64,000 bases of DNA from Streptomyces griseicoloratus (GTDB lineage: Bacteria > Actinomycetota > Actinomycetes > Streptomycetales > Streptomycetaceae), in NCBI RefSeq assembly GCF_014534645.1, contig NZ_JACVQF010000200.1:1-64000 (forward strand), in the 5' to 3' direction. Below, in pieces: positions 34,973 through 42,390 of the stretch. The notes beneath the pieces were generated by a model. That model saw only the letters and a list, made by a program, of their open reading frames with translations, did no database searches and was not told where the DNA came from. The position numbers and the translations under genes are program-made. Position 1 is the stretch's first letter, and every line of letters starts with the position of its first letter.

Positions 34973-35199
34973 TCAGGCCACATGGGCCACGGCGTCCCTG
35001 ATCACCGAGGTGACGGTGCCGGGACGGCTGTACAGGGGCAGGTGGGAGGAGCGGACCTCCACGGTGCGGGAGCCTGCCCGCCGGGCCTGGAAGCGCTGGA
35101 GCTCCGGGGGGATGCCGCGGTCGTCCCCGGTGACCAGCGTCCAGGACGGCAGCTTCCGCCACGCCGCCGCGCCGGCCCGGTCGGTTAAGTCGCCGGCGT
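34973..35199 (-). pseudogene. Alpha/beta hydrolase C-terminal remnant
   Basis: Reading down from about 35199, the minus strand gives the C-terminal quarter of a different alpha/beta hydrolase: A-A-W-R-K-L-P-S-W-T-L-V-T-G-D-D, I-P-P-E-L-Q-R-F, then R-A-G-S-R-T-V-E-V-R-S-S-H-L-P, with the catalytic His in S-S-H. It has no start codon and no nucleophile domain. It abuts the truncated permease gene at 35200, showing a deletion junction there. Confidence 0.72.
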
Positions 35200-35415
35200 T
35201 CAGAGGATGGCCAGGGCCACGGCCCGGCCCGCGCCCTCTGGGAGGACGTCCAGTTGGAAGCAGGCGACGAGGACGGAGGCGATGGCCACCGTGTAGAAGC
35301 CCAGGGGCATCGGCGAGGCGATGGGCCGGAGGTTGATCCGGGTCATGCCGCGCAGGGCGGGTTCGAACCGCCGTCCGCCGGCCGTGTCGGCCGGGCGGTG
35401 CTCGCTCGTGGTCAT
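35200..35415 (-). pseudogene. Truncated acetate uptake (GPR1/FUN34/YaaH) family protein
   Basis: The ATG at 35415 with GGAGAG upstream begins a 71-residue frame that matches the start of YaaH/SatP-type acetate permeases: N-L-R-P-I-A-S-P-M-P-L-G-F and one membrane helix, then G-A-G-R-A-V-A-L-A-I-L. It stops where the second helix should follow; intact family members have six helices and about 200 residues. The stop arises at the junction with the hydrolase tail, so the rest of the permease is deleted. Confidence 0.65.
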
Positions 35416-35447
35416 GGTCTCTCCGGAGGGGTGCGGTGGGGTGGTCC

Positions 35448-36180
35448 TCACCGCTGGGCGAAGGCCCGGCGCAGCGTCGTCGTGGCCAGTTCGATGGCCG
35501 ACTGGGCGGCCTGGGTCTCGCGGAGCGCGTTGAGCATCACGAAGTCGTGGATGACGCCCTGGTAGCGCACGGCGGCGACGGGAACGCCAGCTGCCCGCAG
35601 CTTGTTGGCGTACGCCTCGCCCTCGTCACGCAGCACGTCGGCCTCGGCGGTGACGACCAGGGCCGGGGGCAGGCCGGTGAGCTGCTCGGTGGTGGCCCGC
35701 AGCGGGGAGGCGGTGATCCGGGCCCGCTCGTCCTCGTCGGTGGTGTACTGGCCCCAGAACCACTGCATCGCGTCACGGCGCAGGAAGTAGCCCTCGGCGA
35801 ACTGGTGGTAGGAGCCGGTGTCGAAGGCCGCGTCGGTGACCGGGTAGAACAGCACCTGCTGCACCAGGGGCAGTCCGCCGCGTTCCTTGGCCAGCAGGGT
35901 CAGGGCGGCGCTCATGTTGCCGCCGACCGAGTCGCCGGCCACCGCGACACGGGCGGGGTCGAGGCCCTTGGCGGCGCCGTCCGTGACGACCCAGCGGGCC
36001 ACGGTCCAGCTCTGCTCCAGGGCGACCGGGTAGCGGTGCTCGGGCGACCGGTCGTACTCGAGGAAGACGACCGCGGCGCCCGTGCCGACGGCGAGTTCGC
36101 GCACCAGCCGGTCGTGGGTGTGCGCGTTGCCGAAGACCCAGCCGGCGCCGTGGATGTAGACGATCACCGGCAGCGGTCCC
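35448..36180 (-). pseudogene. Alpha/beta hydrolase (HSL-type esterase) missing its N-terminus
   Basis: An esterase/lipase of the hormone-sensitive-lipase type in which the catalytic core is intact: the oxyanion-hole H-G-A-G-W near the beginning, the nucleophile in A-G-D-S-V-G-G-N, an Asp in T-A-E-A-D-V-L-R-D and His in G-V-I-H-D-F. The usual N-terminal cap of about 70 residues is absent; the frame begins at P-V-I-V-Y-I-H-G where it joins the truncated LuxR gene. An ATC-GTG-like internal start at 36167 exists but would give a capless protein. Possibly still expressed; more likely dead. Confidence 0.7.
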
Positions 36181-37486
36181 GATCTGCTTGTTCGTCAGCC
36201 CGGTGGCGACGAGCCGGGCGATGCGCAGTTCCTGGGCCGTCAGCGACTCGGCCCGGGTCATGGCGCCGTCCAGAGAGCGGCCCGTGGCGCGCAGTTCCTC
36301 GCGGCACTGCTCCGCCCAGGGCTCGGCGCGCAGCTCGCGGAAGGTGTGGTGCGCGGCGCGCAGGACGTCCTCCGCCTCGGCGCGGCGACCGCGGTGGCGC
36401 AGCCACGACCCGTGGGCCGGCCGCAGCCGGGCCCGTTCGAAGACCCACTGCTCGGCTCCCGGCACGGCGTATGCCGCCGCGTACGCGGCGTCCGCCCGCT
36501 CGTCGTCGGCCGTCAGCGCGGTCACGGCGGCGAGGACGAACGCGTGGTGCGCGGAGATCTCGTCCATCCGCGCCGCGCGCCCGGCCGCCACCTGGGCCAG
36601 GGCCTCCGTCCTCCGGCCACAGCGCAGGGCGGCGAGCACGAAGTCGAGGAGGGGAAGGTGGAACCAGGCGAGCCCGCTGGGCAGTTCTCCCGGCGGCATG
36701 AGCCCGCGCAGGCCGTGGTACGCCTCTTGGTGCCGTCCGTGGACCAGGGCGGCCAGGGCTTCCAGATGGGTCAGGTGGTCGGTGACGAACCGCATGCGGG
36801 CGCGCCGTGCCTCCGGCTCGATCCGCGCCAGCAGCGGGCGCAGCCGTCGCTCGTCACCGCGGCCTGCCAGGAAGTGCGCGTAGTAGTGCCGGAACAGCAA
36901 CGCGTTGGTGTGGTAGCCGAGTTGCTCCGCGGTGTCCGCGTGGCGCAGGCAGTCCTCCGCGGCTCCCAGCGACCGCTCAGGAAGTCCTGGTAGCACTTGG
37001 CCTTGGCGACGGATCCCCGGGTGGCGTAGGCGTGCTGTCCGCCGAACAGCCGCCACAGGCCGGCGTCGGCGCCGTCCACGGCGGACGCGGCCCACAGCAG
37101 CAGCCAGGCGTTTCCGGTCTGCTGCTCGGCCGTCATGCCGGCCACCAGGTCCCTCAGCTCCGTCTCCGCGCCGCGTGCCGTGCGCGGAGGGTCGGCCCAG
37201 GCCCGGTGGCAGAGGCGGGCCGCGGAGGAGACATGGGGCAGGTGCCGTTCCAGGGCCTGCCAGCCCCGGGGGTCGCCCTTTGTACACGGAGGCCAGCAGG
37301 AGTTTGAAGAACGTCTGCTCCGCCAGGTCGCCGAAGATCCGGGGGCCGGAGGCGGCCAGCGCGTCGAGGGCCCGCGGCAGCAGCGTGAACGACGGGGTGA
37401 AGTCGACGTGGTGGCTCTGGTCGACGTACACGACCGCGTAGGCGAACAGCGGGGCGGTGTCCGCGGGTATCGGCCCGTTCCGCAGC
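36181..37486 (-). pseudogene. LuxR-type regulator fragment, truncated at both ends and frameshifted
   Basis: Three frames in series encode the C-terminal part of a large ATPase-type LuxR regulator. The first piece (Y-V-D-Q-S-H-H-V-D-F, up to K-L-L-L-A-S-V-Y-K-G) breaks near 37280. The second (A-G-M-T-A-E-Q-Q-T-G-N-A-W to C-Y-Q-D-F-L) breaks near 36980. The third carries TPR-like helices and the beginning of the LuxR HTH (L-T-A-Q-E-L-R-I-A-R-L-V-A-T-G-L-T-N-K-Q-I). The HTH is cut there and fused to the esterase. The N-terminal ATPase half is missing. It is non-functional. Confidence 0.72.
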
Positions 37487-38023
37487 TCGCCAGATGCCGC
37501 GGAGGTGCTGGAGCACCAGGTCGTGCATGGGGCCGGCCCTCAGCTGGAGGCTGGCCTTCACCACCATGTCCACCGGCACGCCGAGGCGTTCCACGTCGAT
37601 CATCATGGCCTGCCCGGCTCCGTCGCCGGACCAGCCGTAGACGCGGGGCGTCAGCTCGTGGAAGACGAGGATGTCGTCCGGGCCGTAGGTCAGCTGCCGG
37701 CCTGCGACCTCGCCGCGCCCGACGCCACGGGGCTGCAGGGCCACGGAGAAGATCGGGTGGCTGCGCTGCCGGCTCACGTGCGGCTTCGTACGGTGGACCG
37801 TGAAACCGGAGTTGCGGGTCTGGACGAGGTCGAGGCCGCCGATCCGCCAGCGTTCCATCCGGGCGTGGATGCGGCCGGTCTCCTCGTGGAGGATACGGTT
37901 GGGCACCGAGTCGTTGGTCAGCGCGTGGTGGAACGCGTCCACCCGCTCGTGTGGCGCCACCGTGTCAAGGTCGAGCAGCAGCACGACTCCCTCTCTGCGA
38001 CCGCGGAGGACCCCATTGTGCAT
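37487..38023 (-). pseudogene. AraC-family regulator, N-terminal ligand-binding part only
   Basis: From the ATG at 38023 the minus strand gives about 178 residues of an AraC-binding-like N-terminal domain (V-L-L-L-D-L-D-T-V, then R-I-H-A-R-M-E-R-W and T-Y-G-P-D-D-I-L-V-F-H-E-L). At L-Q-H-L-R-G-I-W near 37487 the protein similarity ends and the frame runs into LuxR sequence out of phase. The two HTH motifs of the AraC DNA-binding domain are absent. A deletion joined the two regulators. Confidence 0.7.
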
Positions 38024-38087
38024 GACGCTCGTCCCAACGGATGGCCCGCGGGACGACCGGCGGAGCGTCAGGCGATCACGGCGGCCT

Positions 38088-39362
38088 TCAGCGTCGTTCC
38101 TCGTGGTGAGGGGCGGAGCGGTGGCGCAGCCGGGCCGCCAGGACCGCGACGTCGTCCTCCGCGTGCCGGGCGTCGAGGCGGGTGAGCACCGTGTCGAGGA
38201 TGTCTTCGATGCCCGGGGCGGCACCGAAGTCGACCTGGGCGAGTCGGTGCAGGGAATGGTCTATGTCCTCGCCGCGGCGCTCGACGAGCCCGTCGGTGAA
38301 GAGCAGCAGTGTCTGGGACGGGTCGAGCCGGTAGGTGACCCGCTCGTAGCCGCCGAGGCCCGTCCCCAGAGGGGGGCCGACCGGCACCGGCAGCAGTGAG
38401 GCGCGGCCTTGTCCATCGACCACTGCCGGGGACAGGTGGCCGGCGCTGGCGAGGGTCACCTGACCGCGATTGGGATCGATCTGCGCTATCAAGCAGGTGG
38501 CGGGCCTGCGCTCCGGCTCGCCGGCGGCAAGGTCGTCGAGCTGGCGCAGAATGCGGTGCGGCGGCAGGTCGGCGGAGGCGCTGTAACGCAGGGACGAGCG
38601 GTAGGCGTTCATGTCGACGGCGGCCTCCAGACCGTGTCCCATGACGTCGCCGACGACGAGCAGAGTACGGCCGAAGTGCAGCCGGACGGTCTCGCACCAG
38701 TCCCCGCCGATGAGGGTGTTCTGCCCGGCGGGGAGATAGCGGATGGCCAGATCCAGATTGGGATGCGGCCGGCCCGGCTCCGACAGCAGGACTCGCTGCA
38801 GCTTGCCGACCGTGCCACTCACCGCGTCGTATTCCCGGGCGTGCCGTATGTGGGAGGCGGCGATCTCGGTGAGCAGGGTCACGGCTTCGACCTCTGCCGG
38901 GGTGAACGGTGCCTCCTGCCGGCCGCTCACCAGCACGCCGCAGCGGTGGCCGTTCGCCGAGGTCAGCGGCACGCACAGCACACGCCGTCCGTCCTCGAGC
39001 ACCGCACGCGCTGAGCCGCCCTCCCCCCGGCCCGCGGCCTCCCGCACCGCGGCCGCGACCCGGCCGGGGACGGGCAGCACCGCGGGGTTCCCGACGACGG
39101 ACTCGTACCGCGGGCCGGCCTCTCCGCCGAGGCTCAGCACGGCCGCCGCACCTCCGACCAGCCCGGCGACCTCCCGGATCAGTTCCGCGCTCGTGGTGTC
39201 CTCGTCGAGCGTGGTGCCGATCCGCACTGCCGAGCGCAGCGCGGCCATCCCGGCCGGCACATCGACGTCCGGCGCCGGAACGCCGCCGGGCTCGGCCGAC
39301 CCCGTCGACGCCGGTCCGGGAAGCGACTCGTACCGTCCCGCCACACGCACCACCCTATGCAC
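38088..39362 (-). CDS. GAF domain PP2C-type (SpoIIE-like) serine phosphatase
   Basis: A 424-residue cytoplasmic signalling protein. Residues about 50-190 form a GAF sensor domain. Residues about 205-415 form the SpoIIE/PP2C phosphatase domain, with metal-binding I-G-G-D-W-C-E, G-D-V-M-G-H-G-L-E-A, A-S-A-G-H-L-S-P and T-D-G-L-V-E-R-R motifs. Such proteins dephosphorylate anti-sigma-factor antagonists and so adjust sigma factor activity. The GTG at 39362 is the first in-frame start; a few residues of uncertainty remain. A perfect 12-bp palindrome lies 28 bases upstream. A second SpoIIE-type gene sits at 42391. Confidence 0.88.
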   Translation of the reverse strand: MHRVVRVAGRYESLPGPASTGSAEPGGVPAPDVDVPAGMAALRSAVRIGTTLDEDTTSAELIREVAGLVGGAAAVLSLGGEAGPRYESVVGNPAVLPVPGRVAAAVREAAGRGEGGSARAVLEDGRRVLCVPLTSANGHRCGVLVSGRQEAPFTPAEVEAVTLLTEIAASHIRHAREYDAVSGTVGKLQRVLLSEPGRPHPNLDLAIRYLPAGQNTLIGGDWCETVRLHFGRTLLVVGDVMGHGLEAAVDMNAYRSSLRYSASADLPPHRILRQLDDLAAGEPERRPATCLIAQIDPNRGQVTLASAGHLSPAVVDGQGRASLLPVPVGPPLGTGLGGYERVTYRLDPSQTLLLFTDGLVERRGEDIDHSLHRLAQVDFGAAPGIEDILDTVLTRLDARHAEDDVAVLAARLRHRSAPHHEERR

Positions 39363-39389
39363 AGGCCAGCGGGCGTGGGTGACAAAAAC

Positions 39390-39401
39390 GTTTCATGAAA
39401 C
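39390..39401. promoter_or_regulatory. 12-bp palindrome upstream of the GAF/PP2C gene
   Basis: GTTTCATGAAAC is a perfect palindrome 28 bases before the GTG start of the minus-strand phosphatase gene and 89 bases after the end of the gene starting at 39861 on the same strand. It could be an operator or overlap a stress-sigma-type promoter (the minus strand also reads GTTTTTG just beyond). Assignment is open. Confidence 0.35.
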
Positions 39402-39486
39402 CGAACAGGCACTCGCTCAAACATGCGGAAAAGCCGAGCACAGGCAGTGGGCGAGGCACCGGCTCGCCCTCCCCGGCCTGCTGTCG

Positions 39487-39861
39487 TCAGAGGCGGATGC
39501 GCCGCCCGAGGCTGCGGCGCAGGAGTCTGCGTATCCGGCGAACCGGGCGCGCGGACGCAGCGGGCCGAGGGTGCTCCGCTCGGCCCAGGGGACTCTCCGG
39601 CATCGGAAGGCTGCGTCCGTCGACCTCCAGGACACAGGTGAGGGCGCCGGCGTCGCCGGGGCGGAGGGTCACGCCGAACGACTGGGGCGGGTCGCCGGGC
39701 AGCTGGGCAGCGAGCGTGCTCGTGGACTTGCGGTGTCCCGCCTGCGTGCGCTGGTAGCCGACCACCTTGCCGTCCACGAGCAGCTCGGTCTCGCTCGCGG
39801 TGGCCTGCACGGTCACCGAGTGACCGTGCACATCCAGATGGAACCGGTGAGTGCGGGACAC
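39487..39861 (-). CDS. Hypothetical protein with Arg-rich tail
   Basis: A 124-residue protein of unknown function. The GTG at 39861 follows GGGAGG by seven bases; longer frames upstream have no support. The N-terminal 85 residues look like a small beta sandwich (R-F-H-L-D-V-H-G-H-S-V-T-V, E-L-L-V-D-G-K-V-V-G-Y). The C-terminus is a strongly basic stretch (R-R-I-R-R-L-L-R-R-S-L-G-R-R) that could bind nucleic acid or the membrane face. It lies upstream of the GAF/PP2C gene on the same strand. Confidence 0.7.
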   Translation of the reverse strand: MSRTHRFHLDVHGHSVTVQATASETELLVDGKVVGYQRTQAGHRKSTSTLAAQLPGDPPQSFGVTLRPGDAGALTCVLEVDGRSLPMPESPLGRAEHPRPAASARPVRRIRRLLRRSLGRRIRL

Positions 39862-40663
39862 GGCACACCTCCCAGGCACCCGAAGACAGGCACATTCCAG
39901 CCTAAACGGGACATGGGTGGTGCACAGCAGGCGGAGGCGCCCGACACACTCGGCCCGGTTCACCACGTGGCACGGACGAGGAGCACCAGATGCTGCGAGG
40001 CAACAACAACCTCACAGGCACCCGCCGAAGCTTCCGTACCGCAACCCTCCTCCGGCACTCATGAAACCGCCATCGGCCCGCGATCCCGCTCCCTCGGCGA
40101 TGCAGCCGATCGCTGCCGGGCCGTTCCGGCCTCGGCATCGTGAGGCGGCATCGGGTGCCGACGGCTTGGAGCGAGTCCGTCCGCCATGGACAGCGAGCTG
40201 CCGGCTCCTCAACGCCCTACACCCGCGCCGGTGTCCTGAGCGAGAGGATGGAGGTCACCGTGCTGCTGTCCCGACGGGCCGGAACCGTGTACGCAGCTGA
40301 TGTCCGCGCGGTAGTCACCGTGCACCACCGCTCCCCCGGCGGCGGTGCACGGGTCGGGTTCTTCTGCGAGGCCCGGCGATGGCCGGGCGCGCCGCGCGTG
40401 ATGGGGCCGGCCATGTGCCCGCGGCCCGGCGCCCGCAGGCGGCTGTGCCACCGCCTGCGCACCCATCCTGTCGGCAAGGGCGAGCCCCGACAGTCTTGCC
40501 GTTGTAGGCATCGGCCGCCTCCCTTCATGCCCCGACGCCGGCCAACTCACCCGCTCCAGGAACCCGTTCGAAGCAGACCGAGCGCGCGAACGGATGGAGA
40601 ACCGCCGGTTGGGCATGGGGGAGTTCGGCGGGCCGCCCATGGCACCTTGTAAGGTACCTCCCG
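39862..40663. other. 800-base gap upstream of the SAM riboswitch
   Basis: I see no gene with family features on either strand; long frames here are Arg/Pro shadows. The right end must carry the promoter of the riboswitch transcript; a small dyad, CACCTTGTAAGGTACC, lies at about 40643-40658. Nothing else stands out. Confidence 0.5.
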
Positions 40664-40805
40664 AATCATCCAGAGGGGTGGAGGGACCGGCCCTACGAAG
40701 CCCCGGCAACTCCCCGGTCGAGTCGGCGTGCGACACGCGCGACACCGGCCGGGATCAGTGCCAACTCCGGCCTGTCGCCAACGTGGCGCGGGAAAGATGA
40801 GGAGA
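40664..40805 (+). promoter_or_regulatory. SAM-I (S-box) riboswitch
   Basis: A clear S-box aptamer that senses S-adenosylmethionine. Conserved segments appear in order: AGAGGGGTGGAGGGAC at 40672-40687, CCCTACGAAGCCCCGGCAAC at 40691-40710, the GTGCCAACTCC segment near 40759-40769, and GAAAGATGAGGA at 40792-40803. The outer stem P1 pairs TCATC (40666-40670) with GATGA (40796-40800). The ribosome binding site GAGGAG (40799-40804) of the next ORF overlaps the 3' strand of P1, so SAM binding should hide it and block translation. The expected result is expression when SAM is low. Confidence 0.93.
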
Positions 40806-40809
40806 CACG

Positions 40810-40920
40810 GTGCTCTCTGTGCTGTCCTTCGCCCGGGCGCTCCCCGCCCCGGCCCTTCCGCGTACCCGTCTCGTGTCCGGCACAGGCAATCGGCCGACTC
40901 TTCCGGCCTGTCCCCGCTGA
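40810..40920 (+). CDS. 36-residue ORF controlled by the SAM riboswitch
   Basis: GTG at 40810 lies five bases after GAGGAG, whose bases belong to riboswitch stem P1. The frame encodes 36 residues, rich in Pro, Leu, Arg and Ala with one Cys near the end, and stops at 40920, 78 bases before the ndgR-like ATG. I do not recognise the peptide. It may be a leader peptide through which the riboswitch controls the downstream gene, or the stub of a lost methionine gene. No Met run is present, so it is not a classic attenuator. Confidence 0.5.
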   Translation: MLSVLSFARALPAPALPRTRLVSGTGNRPTLPACPR

Positions 40921-40998
40921 CCTCACCCCTCCTCGCCGGAGCCCCCGTGAGCGCAACCCAATCCGTCGCTCGCGGATTTGAGACTGGAGTACCCATTC

Positions 40999-41712
40999 AT
41001 GGAGAACACGAGCGGCGTAGGTGTGCTCGACAAGACCGCCTTGATCCTCGGGGCCTTGGAGGCCGGCCCCACGACTCTGGCCGGACTGGTCGCCACCACC
41101 GGTCTGGCGCGGCCCACCGCCCACCGACTCGCCGTCGCACTCGAACGCCACCGTCTGGTCACCAGGGACATTGAGGGCCGCTTCGCCCTCGGTCCCCGAC
41201 TCGGCGAGCTCTCGGCCGCCGTCGGCGAGGATCGCCTGCTGGCCGCCGCTGAACCGGTCCTCACCCGTTTGCGTGACGCCACCGGCGAGAATGCTCAGCT
41301 CTACCGTCGGCAGGGTGAGGAGCACATCTGTGTGGCCTCCGTCGAGGGCCTTCTCGGCCTTCGCCACACCGTTCCCGTCGGCGTCACCCTTCCCATGAAG
41401 GTCGGCTCCGCCGCCCAGATCCTGCTCGCTTGGGAGGAGCCCGAGCGCCTTTACCGCGGCCTCCGAGGTGCCCGTTTCACCGCCACCACCCTGAGCCGCG
41501 TACGGCGCCGCGGCTGGGCTCAGTCCGCCGGAGAACGCGAGCCCAATCCGGCTTCGGTCTCCGCGCCCGTCCGCGACCCATCCAACCGGGTGGTGGCAGC
41601 CGTCTCCGTCTCCGGCCCGATCGAACGCCTCACCCTCCACCCCGGCGCCCACCTCTCCCAGGCCGTCGTCGAGGCGGCTGCCCGCCTCACCGATGCCCTT
41701 TGCCGCCCTTGA
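40999..41712 (+). CDS. IclR-family regulator, NdgR-like
   Basis: A 237-residue DNA-binding protein. The N-terminal winged HTH spans about residues 5-65 (G-V-G-V-L-D-K-T-A-L-I-L, then G-L-A-R-P-T-A-H-R-L-A-V-A-L). The IclR effector domain follows, including L-R-H-T-V-P-V-G near 115 and S-V-S-A-P-V-R, V-S-G-P-I-E-R-L towards the end. The whole resembles Streptomyces NdgR, which controls leucine, methionine and other amino acid genes and antibiotic production. Start ATG at 40999 behind GGAG. Lacking the leuCD genes normally next to ndgR, it is probably a paralogue. The SAM riboswitch upstream would link its level to methionine status. Confidence 0.88.
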   Translation: MENTSGVGVLDKTALILGALEAGPTTLAGLVATTGLARPTAHRLAVALERHRLVTRDIEGRFALGPRLGELSAAVGEDRLLAAAEPVLTRLRDATGENAQLYRRQGEEHICVASVEGLLGLRHTVPVGVTLPMKVGSAAQILLAWEEPERLYRGLRGARFTATTLSRVRRRGWAQSAGEREPNPASVSAPVRDPSNRVVAAVSVSGPIERLTLHPGAHLSQAVVEAAARLTDALCRP

Positions 41713-42390
41713 CGAGCCCACCCGCCATCCTCCTGAAGCTCATGCACCGCAGCCCCAGCAGGTCCGCCTCATGCCGCGGCGTAGCCGTGAGCTCGGCGGC
41801 CTTGACCAACCGCCAGTCGGTCAGCGTCGTCTGCTCCCGGCCGTCGGCCGGCCTCAGCTCGCCCGGCCATGCCCGTTCCGGACGACCCTCCCGGAAGCCT
41901 GTCGTCGCCGCCGGCACGTGCCCGGCCCCGGTCCGGGCCCGGTCCGGCTGGTGCTCGTCAAGGTCGGCCGGCGTCGTCGGCCACCCCGAGTGCACCGTGT
42001 TCGCCCGGCACGCGCCGATATCTGCGACAGCCCCGGTGACAATGGTTTCTGCCGATCTCGCTGCCCAGCAGATCGGCACATCCCCACTGACCTTGGCCGT
42101 TGCCGACCAGGCAGAAACTGGTCCGGCTCGATGCGGCAGCACTCGCCAGTGAGCGACGTCACCCCGCACGTCAGTTCTTGGTCTGGACATCTGACCTCCT
42201 GGTTTCACCTGCACGGATATCGCCGATCGAGACGTCCAGGGTGCGCCCTCCGGCCCTCCGCAACCGGCTGACTCGACGCTCCGTCCAAAGCCCCTCCCGC
42301 GTCCAGCGTGCTCGACGTGGATGACCTGGGGGATCCTGGAGGCGGTGAGGACGCCAAGGGGAAAGGTCCCGAAGGGGCAGATGATCGATC
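41713..42390. other. Gap with nested inverted repeats
   Basis: No supported gene; the minus-strand frame of 175 residues here shows no family features and overlaps the ndgR-like gene. A nested set of inverted repeats is visible: GTTTCTGCC (42045-42053) with GGCAGAAAC (42110-42118), and inside it GCCGATCT (42051-42058) with AGATCGGC (42070-42077). This could be a structured RNA or a protein site. The right end holds the promoter of the gene at 42391. Confidence 0.45.

Noticed and set aside
41687-42214. 175-residue minus-strand frame after the ndgR-like gene
   Set aside because: It overlaps the 3' end of ndgR-like and has no recognisable domain or ribosome binding site.
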